From NCBI RefSeq assembly GCF_030519475.1, contig NZ_JAUMKD010000005.1:372001-436000 (forward strand): a stretch of 64,000 bases of DNA, given 5' to 3'. This DNA is from Micromonospora sp. C28SCA-DRY-2. Lineage in GTDB: Bacteria; Actinomycetota; Actinomycetes; Mycobacteriales; Micromonosporaceae. Shown here in pieces: positions 13,258-21,223 of the stretch. A program made the position numbers and the translations under genes. Every line of letters begins with the position of its first letter. Positions within the stretch are counted from its first letter, which is position 1. The notes below the pieces were generated by a model. That model had not been told where the DNA came from, ran no database searches, and worked only from the letters and a program-made list of their open reading frames with translations.

Positions 13258-13905
13258 TCAGGCCGGCTCCCGGCTGGGACCGACCCCGGCGTTCGTGGCG
13301 CCCGGCGGCGGGTACGGCCGCTCGGCCAGCAGCCGGGCCAGGTGCGCGGCGTTGAGCGCCAGCGCCTTCGTGGTGCGGCCGGTGGTGTCCGGCTTCGGCC
13401 CGGCGTCGCGGTAGTCGAGCTTGTGCAGCGCCTCGCCGACCCAGTAGGTGGCGCCGGCGGCCGGGCAGGTGAACCCGACCTCGTTGAGCGCCTGCTGCAC
13501 CTGGCCGATGGTGTGGTGCGCACCGTCCTCGTTGCCGACCACCGCCACGCCGGCCACCTTCCCGTACGTGCGCAGCCGGCCCTCGGTGTCGGTTTCGGAC
13601 AGTTCCGCGTCGAGCCGTTCGAGGACGAGCTTGCACACGCTGGACGGCTGGCCGAGCCAGATCGGCGTGGCGATGACGAGGATCTGCGCCGCCAGCAGTT
13701 TGGCCCGTAGCGCGGGCCACTCGTCGCCGTCGCCCTCGTCGGTGGAGACCCCGAACCGTACGTCGTGGTCGACCACCCGGATCAGCTCGCCGTCGACGCC
13801 CTGTTCGGCGAGGGCGGCGAGCACCTCCCGCCCGAGCAGGTCGGAGCTCGACGGGGCGGGTGACCGCTTCAACGTGCAGTTGAGCACCAGGGCGCGGATC
13901 GACAC
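13258..13905 (-). CDS. Flavodoxin-like NAD(P)H-dependent FMN reductase
   Basis: 215 residues. The N-terminus IRALVLNCTLKRSPAPSSSD is the FMN phosphate-binding loop of the flavodoxin-like reductase fold. ATPIWLGQPSSVCKLVLERLD is the typical second FMN contact (the TPIYxGxPSSxxKxFlDR motif), and VVGNEDGAHH matches the third. Likely reduces FMN or quinones in the cytoplasm. It ends 16 bases from the stop of the convergent PemK-like gene. Its promoter region is shared with the ArsR operon, which points the other way. Confidence 0.85.
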   Translation of the reverse strand: MSIRALVLNCTLKRSPAPSSSDLLGREVLAALAEQGVDGELIRVVDHDVRFGVSTDEGDGDEWPALRAKLLAAQILVIATPIWLGQPSSVCKLVLERLDAELSETDTEGRLRTYGKVAGVAVVGNEDGAHHTIGQVQQALNEVGFTCPAAGATYWVGEALHKLDYRDAGPKPDTTGRTTKALALNAAHLARLLAERPYPPPGATNAGVGPSREPA

Positions 13906-13996
13906 GTCGGGTCCTTCCGTCGGGCAACTGTGGCCGACATACCCGACGGCCGGCGCGGAACACCTCGAACCACCGGAACCGGTTTCCCGAACCGTC

Positions 13997-14024
13997 TTGA
14001 CAGCAGCGCTCGGACGAGTATGTT
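13997..14024 (+). promoter_or_regulatory. Sigma70-type promoter of the ArsR/SRPBCC operon
   Basis: TTGACA at 13997-14002 and TATGTT at 14019-14024 are separated by 16 bases, a near-consensus vegetative promoter. Transcription would begin about 14031, inside the palindrome described next. Confidence 0.65.
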
Positions 14025-14054
14025 CAACCTATCGGTTTATAAACCAGATGGTTG
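14025..14054. promoter_or_regulatory. Palindromic operator of the ArsR-type repressor
   Basis: A perfect 12-base palindrome GGTTTATAAACC (14034-14045) is flanked by CAACC on the left and GGTTG on the right. It overlies the predicted transcription start and ends just before the repressor start codon. ArsR-family dimers commonly bind TA-rich palindromes of this kind, so autorepression is very likely. Confidence 0.75.
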
Positions 14055-14060
14055 AGAGAG

Positions 14061-14408
14061 ATGATGTCAGCAGATCCGGTCAGCACCGTCTTCGCCGCCC
14101 TCGCGGATCCGACCCGGCGGGCCATCCTGGCCCGGCTGGCGGCCGGCGAGGCGACCGTCAACGAGTTGGCGGAGCCGTTCCCGGTGAGCGTCCAGGCCAT
14201 CTCCAAGCACCTCAACGTGTTGGAGCGGGCCGGGTTGATCGTGCGCACCCGCGAGGCGCAGTGGCGCCGGTGCCGCCTCGACCCGGCGCCGCTGCGCACG
14301 CTCGCCGAGTGGGTCGACCAGTATCGCCGGCTCTGGGACGACCGTTACGACACGTTGGACAGCTACCTGCGAGAACTGAAGGAGAACAGCGATGAGTCAG
14401 CTCAGTAA
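14061..14408 (+). CDS. ArsR-family winged-helix repressor
   Basis: 115 residues. It opens with STVFAALADPTRRAILARL and continues ATVNELAEPFPVSVQAISKHLNVLE, the standard ArsR recognition helix of the group that is co-transcribed with SRPBCC proteins. No metal-binding Cys pair is present, so the inducer is probably not a thiophilic metal. Start chosen at the first ATG after GAGAGAG; an ATG one codon later or an upstream TTG are possible. The stop overlaps the start of the SRPBCC gene by 17 bases, so the two are translationally coupled. Confidence 0.88.
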   Translation: MMSADPVSTVFAALADPTRRAILARLAAGEATVNELAEPFPVSVQAISKHLNVLERAGLIVRTREAQWRRCRLDPAPLRTLAEWVDQYRRLWDDRYDTLDSYLRELKENSDESAQ

Positions 14409-14865
14409 CCTGGTCGTGGAGCTTCCCTCCGACCACGAGATCACCCTCACCCGCGTCTTCGACGCCCCGCGCGACCTGGTCTTCGCCGCGCACACCCAGG
14501 CGGAACACCTGAAGCGCTGGTGGGGGCGGGGCAACCCGCTCGACGTCGAGATCGATTTCCGGGTGGGCGGCCGCTACCGCTACGTCGAGCACGCCCAGGA
14601 CGGCAACTCCTACGGCTTCCGGGGCGAGTTCCGCGAGATCCAGGCGCCGGAGCGGATCGTGCAGACCTTCGAGTACGAGGGCATGCCGGGACACGTCGCG
14701 GTGGAGACGCTGGTCTTCACCGAGCAGGACGGCCGCACCGTGGTCACCGGGACCACCCGCTTCGACACCAAGGAGGAGCGGGACGGCATGGTCGGCTCCG
14801 GGATGGAACAGGGCGCCGCCGAGTCCTACAACGCGCTCGAGGAGTACCTGAAGACCCTGGCGTGA
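14392..14865 (+). CDS. SRPBCC (AHSA1-like) family protein
   Basis: 157 residues. ITLTRVFDAPRDLVFAAHT, KRWWGRG, GGRYRYVE and the C-terminal GMEQGAAESYNALEEYL are diagnostic of the AHSA1/START-like fold found downstream of ArsR regulators. These small proteins form a hydrophobic cavity and bind a ligand; the ligand here is unknown. Overlap with the repressor gene and the operator upstream suggest it is induced when the repressor releases. Confidence 0.88.
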   Translation: MSQLSNLVVELPSDHEITLTRVFDAPRDLVFAAHTQAEHLKRWWGRGNPLDVEIDFRVGGRYRYVEHAQDGNSYGFRGEFREIQAPERIVQTFEYEGMPGHVAVETLVFTEQDGRTVVTGTTRFDTKEERDGMVGSGMEQGAAESYNALEEYLKTLA

Positions 14866-14922
14866 TCCGCCGGCGGCGATATTCGGTACGCACGTACCGA
14901 CCGCCGCTGGCACGGTGTACCG

Positions 14923-15102
14923 ATGGCCGACGACCCGTTGCCGCTGACCGAGTGGGTGCACCGCGACTTCGGGGTGCGCCTCACCGCCACCGAGCCGGTC
15001 GACCTCGGCGCCGACCGGCGCGCCCTGCTGTGGCGGGCCGAGGCCGCCGACGGTAACCGGTACGCGGTCAAGCTGAGTGACTTGCGCCCGGCCCGGGCCT
15101 GA
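14923..15102 (+). pseudogene. Truncated N-terminus of an aminoglycoside phosphotransferase-family protein
   Basis: A 59-codon frame starts at an ATG and ends in TGA. It reads PLPLTEWVHRDFGVRLTATE then DLGADRRALLWRAEAADGNRYAVKL, the N-lobe of the APH/ChoK kinase family where the final Lys binds ATP. After AVKLS the expected glycine-rich continuation is replaced by DLRPARA and a stop, 20 bases before the end of the diguanylate cyclase gene. The catalytic lobe is absent, so this is a deletion remnant. Confidence 0.55.
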
Positions 15103-15123
15103 CCGGCGCGCCCAGGGGCGTGG

Positions 15124-15786
15124 TCAGCACTCGGCGAGGCGGGGGCTGTCCACCAGCTGCCGGGGCGCCCGGCCGGTGCCGAGGCTCTTGGCCCGGTACA
15201 TCGCGGCGTCGGCGCGCCCGAGCGCCTCGGTGAGCTGCGCCGGGCCGGTGACCGGCGCGAGCCCGACCGACGCGGTGACCCGTACGCTGCGCCCGCCGAG
15301 CGGGATGGGCGCGCCGAGCGTCTCGCCGAGCCGCCGGGTGGCGTGGTCGATCCACCGCCGGTCGACGGTCGGGCTGGCCAGCAGGCCGGCGAACTCGTCG
15401 CCGCCGAGCCGGGCCACCAGGTTGTCGCCGGCGAACGCGGTCAACCGCTCGGCGACGATGATCAGCACCTGGTCGCCGGCGGCGTGCCCGAAGCGGTCGT
15501 TGACCTGCTTGAAGTCGTCGAGGTCGACGACCACGGCGATCAGCGTCCGGCCGTCCGCGCGGGTGAGCAGGGTGGCGGCCAGGCGGTAGAAGGCGCGCCG
15601 GTTGGGCAGGCCGGTGAGCGGGTCGTGGCTGGCGGCGTGCCGTTCGGCCGCCAGCTCGGCCTGGAGATGCTCGATCTCGGCCTCGGCGCGCAGCGCCCGC
15701 TGCCGCAGCTGCCAGGAGGTGAGGAGCGCGCCAGCGGCGCAGATGCCGGACGCCACGGACATCGGATCCGGCACGAACCCTCCCAT
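15124..15786 (-). CDS. GGDEF-domain diguanylate cyclase
   Basis: 220 residues with GGAGG eight bases before the ATG. A short hydrophobic or helical N-terminus (residues 8-27) and a coiled coil (RAEAEIEHLQAELAAERHAA) precede the GGDEF domain: HDPLTGLPNRRAF, DLDDFKQVNDRFGHAAGD and an intact active-site RLGGDEF. The domain should make cyclic di-GMP from two GTP. The RxxD inhibitory site five residues before GGDEF is missing (the sequence is FAGDN), so product inhibition is unlikely. No sensory domain is present beyond the N-terminal helix, which may be a membrane anchor. Confidence 0.9.
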   Translation of the reverse strand: MGGFVPDPMSVASGICAAGALLTSWQLRQRALRAEAEIEHLQAELAAERHAASHDPLTGLPNRRAFYRLAATLLTRADGRTLIAVVVDLDDFKQVNDRFGHAAGDQVLIIVAERLTAFAGDNLVARLGGDEFAGLLASPTVDRRWIDHATRRLGETLGAPIPLGGRSVRVTASVGLAPVTGPAQLTEALGRADAAMYRAKSLGTGRAPRQLVDSPRLAEC

Positions 15787-16006
15787 CGCGCAACGCCTCC
15801 GGCCGTCGCCGGGCGGCTGCTGTCCGGCCAGAACAAGCCGGCGCGGAGTAACTCAGCGTGAACGGCTGAGCACCATTCACGTGCGTTATCATGCTCGCCG
15901 TCCGATGCAGATGCAAGAGCAGATGCACGTGCAGGAAGCCTTTCGTCGACCGCCGCGGCAATCCCGGCCGGCGCCGGCGGGCTCCCGGAGAGAAAGACAC
16001 CGCTTG

Positions 16007-16246
16007 ATGCAGCAGCCACCCAACGGCGTTCCGATCAACCAGCTGCCCCCGCTCACCTGGCAGAAGAGCCGCCGGAGCAACCCCAGCGGCAACTGCGTCG
16101 AGCTGGCCGAGCTGCCCGGCGGGGCCGGCATCGCGGTGCGCAACTCCCGCTACCCGGAGGGTCCGGCGCTGATCTACACAGTGGACGAGATCGCCGCGTT
16201 CGTGCTCGGCGCGCGGGACGGGGACTTCGACCACCTGATCGGCTGA
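16007..16246 (+). CDS. DUF397 protein
   Basis: 79 residues. LTWQKSRRSNPSGNCVELAEL, then GIAVRNSRYPEGPALIYT, is the DUF397 signature of small actinomycete proteins that accompany XRE regulators. In Streptomyces, relatives work as partners of such regulators in development and secondary metabolism. Start chosen at the ATG before QQPPNG with a GGAGAG site upstream; a longer in-frame N-terminus from further upstream is possible. The XRE gene follows after 122 bases in the same direction. Confidence 0.85.
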   Translation: MQQPPNGVPINQLPPLTWQKSRRSNPSGNCVELAELPGGAGIAVRNSRYPEGPALIYTVDEIAAFVLGARDGDFDHLIG

Positions 16247-16368
16247 CCGGCCGTCCCGTCGACCGGACCCGATCCGCCGGTTCGGAGGAGTACACCTCAC
16301 TCACGGTTCATGGCATGCTTACACGTCGGCTGGGCGGGAGCGCCCGGTCGGGGTGCGGAGGGCGGCAC

Positions 16369-17256
16369 ATGACCATGGTTTCCGCAGAGGGCGGTCCGGC
16401 GACCGGCCCGACCGTGCTGCGGATGCTGCTGGGCGCCCAGTTACGGCGGCTGCGGGAGGCCAGCGGGGTGACCCGGGAGGGCGCCGGCTGGGAGATCCGC
16501 GCCTCCGAATCCAAGATCAGCCGGATGGAACTGGGCCGGGTCGGTTTCAAGGAGCGCGACGTCGCCGACCTGCTCACCCTCTACGGCGTCACCGCGCCCG
16601 AGGAGCGGGAACCGCTGCTCAAGCTCGCCCGCGACGCGAACAGCCCGGGCTGGTGGCACCGCTACGGCGACGTGCTGCCCAGCTGGTTCCAGTCCTACCT
16701 CGGGCTGGAGGCCGCCGCCGCGCTGATCCGCACCTACGAGGTGCAGTTCGTTCCCGGCCTGTTGCAGACCGCTGCGTACGCCCGGGCCGTGGTGCTGCTC
16801 GGCCACTCCCGGGCCGACGCCGCGGAGGTCGACCGCCGGGTCGACCTGCGGATGCGACGCCAGCAGCTGCTGCGCCGCCCGCAGCCGCCCCAGCTCTGGG
16901 CGGTGGTCGACGAGGCCGCGCTACGCCGGCCGATCGGCGGGCCGGCGGTGATGCGGGAACAGCTGACCGCGTTGATCGAGGCGACCGCGGCGCCGAACAT
17001 CCGGTTGCAGGTCGTCCCGTTCACCGCGGGCGGCCACGCCGCGGCCGGCGGCGCCTTCAGCATCCTGCGCTTCGGCGACCAGGACCTGCCCGACATCGTC
17101 TACATCGAGCAGCTCACCAGCGCGCTCTACCTCGACAAGCGCGACGACCTCGACTACTACGCGGTGGCGATGGAGCGGCTCTGCGTCGAGGCCGAGCCGC
17201 CGGAACGGACGCCGGAACTGCTCGCTCGGATCCGCGACGAGCTCTACCCGCAGTGA
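16369..17256 (+). CDS. XRE-family regulator with DUF5753 domain
   Basis: 295 residues from an ATG with GGAGG seven bases upstream. The N-terminal helix-turn-helix reads LGAQLRRLREASGVTREGAGWEI with ASESKISRMELGR as recognition segment. From about residue 100, the DUF5753 domain follows (WWHRYGDVLPSWFQSYLGLE, FVPGLLQTAAYARAV, RQQLLRRPQPPQLWAVVDEAALRR, and YIEQL-SALYLD near the end). This class pairs with DUF397 proteins such as the one just upstream, as a regulator/partner pair unique to filamentous actinomycetes. Confidence 0.92.
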   Translation: MTMVSAEGGPATGPTVLRMLLGAQLRRLREASGVTREGAGWEIRASESKISRMELGRVGFKERDVADLLTLYGVTAPEEREPLLKLARDANSPGWWHRYGDVLPSWFQSYLGLEAAAALIRTYEVQFVPGLLQTAAYARAVVLLGHSRADAAEVDRRVDLRMRRQQLLRRPQPPQLWAVVDEAALRRPIGGPAVMREQLTALIEATAAPNIRLQVVPFTAGGHAAAGGAFSILRFGDQDLPDIVYIEQLTSALYLDKRDDLDYYAVAMERLCVEAEPPERTPELLARIRDELYPQ

Positions 17257-17338
17257 TCGGCTCTCCGGCGCTGGCATGGGCGACCAGCGACAGTGCACGG
17301 CCCCACCGGCGGGTGGCGCGAGAGTCGGGGAGGCGGCC

Positions 17339-18187
17339 GTGACCACCGATGCCCCGGGGCACCCGACCGGACCCGCCCACCGAAGCGACCGCATCGACAC
17401 CTCGGTTGCCCACCCGGCCCGCCGCTACAACTACTGGCTCGGCGGCAAGGACAACTTCCAGGCCGACCGGGACTCCGGGGACGCCATCGCCGCCGCCTTC
17501 CCGACCATCCGCACCACCGCCCTGGAGAACCGCCGGTTCCTCCAGCGCGCCGTCGGCCACCTGGCCCGCGAGGCGGGCATCCGCCAGTTCCTCGACATCG
17601 GCACCGGCATCCCGACCGCCGACAACACCCACGAGGTCGCCCAGGCCGTCGCGCCCGAGTCGCGGGTGGTCTACGTCGACAACGACCCGATCGTGCTCGC
17701 CCACGCCCGGGCGCTGCTCACCAGTTCGGCCGAGGGCGCGACCGCGTACCTCGACGCGGACCTGCGCGGCCCGGAGCGGATCCTGGCCCACCCCGACCTG
17801 CGGCGCACCATCGACCTGACCCGGCCGGTCGGGCTGATGCTGGTGGCGATCCTGCACTTCGTCCCGGACTCCGACGACCCGTGGGGCGTGGTCGGCCGGC
17901 TGCTCGACGCGCTGCCCGCCGGCAGTTACCTGGCCGCGTCGCACGCCACCGCCGACCACCTGCCGCCGGAGGTCGCCGCGGAGGCGAGGGCGGCGGGCCG
18001 GGCCGGCGGCCCGCACGGCCTGATCGCCCTGCGCAGCCGCGCCGAGGTTGCCCGGTTCTTCACCGGCCTCGACCTGGTCGAGCCCGGCCTCACCTCGGTC
18101 GCCGAGTGGCGGGCCGACGGCGAACCACGGCCCCGCCCGTCGGCCGCCGAGGTCAGCATGTACGGAGCGGTCGCCCGCAAGCCCTGA
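17339..18187 (+). CDS. SAM-dependent methyltransferase, DUF574 type
   Basis: 282 residues from the GTG with GGGGAGG upstream; an ATG at 17276 would add 21 residues. The signature ARRYNYWLGGKDNFQADR, then ENRRFLQRAV, is specific to the actinomycete Methyltransf_19 (DUF574) family. FLDIGTGIPT is the SAM-binding motif I, and VVYVDNDPIVLAHARALL is motif II. The substrate is not known. It follows the XRE gene by 82 bases and is commonly found near XRE/DUF397 pairs. Confidence 0.9.
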   Translation: MTTDAPGHPTGPAHRSDRIDTSVAHPARRYNYWLGGKDNFQADRDSGDAIAAAFPTIRTTALENRRFLQRAVGHLAREAGIRQFLDIGTGIPTADNTHEVAQAVAPESRVVYVDNDPIVLAHARALLTSSAEGATAYLDADLRGPERILAHPDLRRTIDLTRPVGLMLVAILHFVPDSDDPWGVVGRLLDALPAGSYLAASHATADHLPPEVAAEARAAGRAGGPHGLIALRSRAEVARFFTGLDLVEPGLTSVAEWRADGEPRPRPSAAEVSMYGAVARKP

Positions 18188-18296
18188 CCGCCGCCCCGCC
18201 CGCCGGTCACCGCACCGTCGGTCGCGCCGGGGAACCGCACGTCCGACGGTCGTTTTCGGCATTCCCGTTGACCGATGTGCGCCCTCCGGCTAGTCT

Positions 18297-18326
18297 CTGA
18301 ATCGATCCAGACTGAATCGATCCAGA
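18297..18326. promoter_or_regulatory. Tandem 15-base LacI-type operators
   Basis: CTGAATCGATCCAGA occurs twice back to back with no mismatch (18297-18311 and 18312-18326). Each contains a near-palindrome around ATCGAT, the style of LacI-family half sites with a central CG. The second copy ends at the ribosome site of the LacI gene, so binding would block initiation of its own transcription. Confidence 0.65.
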
Positions 18327-18339
18327 AGGAGGCGTGCCG

Positions 18340-19404
18340 GTGAAGCCGACCTTGCAAGCCGTGGCGGACGCCGTCGGCGTCTCCCGCAGCACCGTTTCCA
18401 ACGCCTACAGCCGTCCCGACCAGCTCTCCGCCGAGCTGCGCCGGCGGATCCTGGAGACCGCCCAGCGGATCGGCTACCCCGGTCCCAACCCCACCGCGCG
18501 GTCGCTGCGACGCGGCTACGTCGGCGCGATCGGCGTGCTCTTCGAGCCGGTGCTGTCGTACGCCTTCACCGACCCGTTCGCGGTCCGCTTCCTGGCCGGC
18601 GTCGCCGCCGCGGCCGAGCGGCACGGCACCAGCCTGCTGCTCGTGCCGGTGCCGCCCGACGAGTCCGCCGCCCGGCGGGCGGTGGAGAACGCCGCGGTCG
18701 ACGGGTTCTGCGTCTACTGCGTCGGCGACGAGGGCTGGGTGGTCGACGTGCTCCGCGAGCGGGGCCTGCCGATCGTCACCACCGTGCCCCGCCCGGACGC
18801 CGGCCCCGCCGACCGGTACGTCGGCATCGACGAGCGCGCCGCGGCCCGGTCGATCGCCGCCCACGTGGCCGGGCTCGGTCACCGGCGGGTGGCGCTGCTC
18901 GGCGACGGCGTGCTGCCGGGCGCGACGCCGGGCCCGCTGCGGCTCGCCGGGCCGGACGACGCCCCGCACCCCACCACCCGGGGCCGGCTCGCCGGGTTCG
19001 CCGACGCCTTCGCCGAGGTCGGCGTCGACTGGTCCGAGCTGACCGTGCTCAACGCGGCCGACAACAGCCGGGCGGCCGGCGCCGCGGCGGTGACCGACAC
19101 GCTCGCCGCGGCCGACCCGCCGACCGCCGTGCTCGCCTGCTCCGACGTGCTGGCGCTGGGCGTGCTCGACGCGCTCGCCGCCCACGGCGACCCCGGCCGG
19201 CCGCCGGTCTCGGTGACCGGCTTCGACGACATCGCCGAGGCCGCCGAGGTCGGCCTCACCACCGTCCGCCAGCCGGCCGAGGAGAAGGGGCGCATCGCCG
19301 CCGAACTGCTGCTCGACCCGCCCACCGAACCCACCGCCGGGCACGTCCTGCTGCCCACCGCACTCGTCGTCCGGTCGACCACCGGACCCGTCCCGAGGAG
19401 TTGA
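18340..19404 (+). CDS. LacI-family transcriptional regulator
   Basis: 354 residues. LQAVADAVGVSRSTVSNAYSR is the LacI helix-turn-helix; a hinge helix (NPTARSLRRG) and a periplasmic-binding-like effector domain follow, with SVTGFDDIAEA near the C-terminus. Of two GTG codons, 18340 is preferred because AGAAGGAGG lies at the right distance. The regulator sits right after tandem operators and is followed by a small overlapping ORF. No sugar gene is adjacent, so the regulon is elsewhere or the effector is not a sugar. Confidence 0.9.
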   Translation: MKPTLQAVADAVGVSRSTVSNAYSRPDQLSAELRRRILETAQRIGYPGPNPTARSLRRGYVGAIGVLFEPVLSYAFTDPFAVRFLAGVAAAAERHGTSLLLVPVPPDESAARRAVENAAVDGFCVYCVGDEGWVVDVLRERGLPIVTTVPRPDAGPADRYVGIDERAAARSIAAHVAGLGHRRVALLGDGVLPGATPGPLRLAGPDDAPHPTTRGRLAGFADAFAEVGVDWSELTVLNAADNSRAAGAAAVTDTLAAADPPTAVLACSDVLALGVLDALAAHGDPGRPPVSVTGFDDIAEAAEVGLTTVRQPAEEKGRIAAELLLDPPTEPTAGHVLLPTALVVRSTTGPVPRS

Positions 19405-19406
19405 CC

Positions 19407-19610
19407 ATGGAACAGCCCACCGGCTACATCTTCGCCATCGACGCGGTGACCCGACACGTCAACTCCGCCCGGCCGGACGCGCCGGTCCGCCCCGAGCGGC
19501 CCCGGTCGGCCCGGCTCGCGCCCACCCGCCGAGCCACCGCCGCCGCGCTGCGCCGGCTCGCCGACCGGATCCAGCCGGCGCCGCTGCCGGCGCCGCCGCG
19601 CTGCTCGTAG
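19407..19610 (+). CDS. Small hypothetical protein, 67 residues
   Basis: ATG two bases after the LacI stop, with GAGGAG upstream inside the LacI gene, so translational coupling is likely. The N-terminus MEQPTGYIFAIDAVTRHVNSA is followed by a proline- and arginine-rich tail. There is no signal peptide. I do not recognise the family, and a short GC-rich ORF could be chance; the ribosome site and coupling support it. Confidence 0.5.
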   Translation: MEQPTGYIFAIDAVTRHVNSARPDAPVRPERPRSARLAPTRRATAAALRRLADRIQPAPLPAPPRCS

Positions 19611-19729
19611 CCGCCCTCGCGGGTGGCGGCCGCCACCCGCGAGACCGGACGTACCGGCACGATCGGGCACGGCCGGTGCCGGACCGGGCACCGCGGCTGG
19701 TGGCCGGTCCGGCGGGCCAGGCAGACTGG

Positions 19730-21217
19730 ATGCCTATGTCGCCGTTCAGTCCCAGCCTTCGGTTGCACGACCGGTACGTCCTGCGCGAGCGCATCGGCCT
19801 CGGCGGGATGTCCGAGGTGTGGCGCGCCGACGACGAGGTGCTCGGTCGCCCGGTCGCGGTGAAGGCGCTCGCCGGCGAGTTGGCCGCCGACCCGCAGCTG
19901 CGGGCCACCATCCAGCGCGAGGCCCGCGCCGCTGCCCGGCTCACCCACCCGCACGTCACCCAGGTGTACGACTACGGCGAAGCGACCCTGGCCGGCGGCA
20001 CGGTGGTGCCGTACCTGGTGATGGAGCTGGTCGAGGGGCGCAACCTGGCCGACCGGCTCACCACCGGCCCGCTCGCCTGGCCCGACGCGGTGCGGATGGC
20101 CGGCCAGGTCGCCGCGGCGCTCGCCGCCGCCCACCGCATCGGGGTGGTGCACCGCGACATCAAGCCGGGCAACGTCATGCTCACCGACACCGGCGCCAAG
20201 GTGCTCGACTTCGGCATCGCCGCCCTCGCCGGCCCGCACCATCCGCTCGCCGGGCAGACCGGCGAGCTGCTGATGGGCACGCCGGCCTACTTCGCCCCGG
20301 AGCGGATGAGGCCCGGGGCGCCGGATCCGGCCAGCGACGTCTACGCCCTCGGCGCGCTGCTCTACCGCACCCTCACCGGTCGGGCCCCGCTGCCCGTGCA
20401 GACCTGGGAGGACGCGATGGAGGTGCACGCCCGGCACACCCCGGTGCCTCCGCTGCGGATCCCCGGCCTGCCCGCCGACATCGCCGAGCTGACCCTGGCC
20501 TGCCTGGCCGCCGACCCGGCCCGCCGCCCCACCGCGGCGCAGCTGGCCGGCCGGTTCGGCGCCGGTCAGCCGGCCGACCCGCCCACCGCCATCCTGCCGG
20601 CCGTGCCCGTCGGCACCGCCCGCCCGCCGGCCGGGCACCCGCCCACCCTGGTCGACCGGTCCCTGGCGCACCCCCGGCCGGCCGCCGGGGCGGTGCCGGG
20701 CCCGACGGCGCCCCAGCGGGCGCCCGACCGGCCGAACCGGGCGCTGACCGGGCTGGTCGCCGCCGGCCTGGCGCTGCTGGTCGGCCTGGTCGGGGTGCTC
20801 GTCCTCGCCGACGGCGACGGCAACGCGCCGAGCGCGGCCGGCCCGTCCGCCACCGCCCCGGCCGCGCCGCCCAGCAGCAGCGAGCCGGCGCCGGAGCCGA
20901 GCAGCGTCCCACCGTCGACCGGCAGCGGAGCGCAGCCGGTCGGGTTCCGGCAACTCGCCGCCGAGTTCGCCGCGCTGCTCGCCCAGATCCAGGCCCGCGG
21001 CGAGATCGACCGGCGGACGGTCGAGGAGCTGCGGGACAAGCTCGTCGACCTGGCCCGGGGCAAGCCGAAGGACCGCGCCAAGCGGATCGAGGACCTGCGC
21101 GAGCGCATCGCCGAGGCGGAGGAGCGGGAACGGATCTCGCCGGACGCCGCCGACCGCCTGAACGACCTGCTCGACCGGGTCACCGGGGTGCCCGGCGACA
21201 ACGAGGACGACGACTGA
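19730..21217 (+). CDS. Membrane Ser/Thr protein kinase
   Basis: 495 residues. The kinase domain spans about residues 15-280: GLGGMSEVWRA glycine loop, VAVKAL lysine, VHRDIKPGNV at about 140, DFGIA at about 159, then AYFAPERM. A Pro-rich linker leads to one membrane helix near 337-358 (LTGLVAAGLALLVGLVGVLV). The outer 130 residues start Ser/Pro-rich and end in a charged helical segment (AALLAQIQARGEIDRRTVEE, KRIEDLRERIAEAEERE) that may form a coiled coil. There are no PASTA repeats, so it is not a PknB-type muropeptide sensor. Start at 19730 or 19736. Confidence 0.9.
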   Translation: MPMSPFSPSLRLHDRYVLRERIGLGGMSEVWRADDEVLGRPVAVKALAGELAADPQLRATIQREARAAARLTHPHVTQVYDYGEATLAGGTVVPYLVMELVEGRNLADRLTTGPLAWPDAVRMAGQVAAALAAAHRIGVVHRDIKPGNVMLTDTGAKVLDFGIAALAGPHHPLAGQTGELLMGTPAYFAPERMRPGAPDPASDVYALGALLYRTLTGRAPLPVQTWEDAMEVHARHTPVPPLRIPGLPADIAELTLACLAADPARRPTAAQLAGRFGAGQPADPPTAILPAVPVGTARPPAGHPPTLVDRSLAHPRPAAGAVPGPTAPQRAPDRPNRALTGLVAAGLALLVGLVGVLVLADGDGNAPSAAGPSATAPAAPPSSSEPAPEPSSVPPSTGSGAQPVGFRQLAAEFAALLAQIQARGEIDRRTVEELRDKLVDLARGKPKDRAKRIEDLRERIAEAEERERISPDAADRLNDLLDRVTGVPGDNEDDD

Positions 21218-21223
21218 GCCGGC

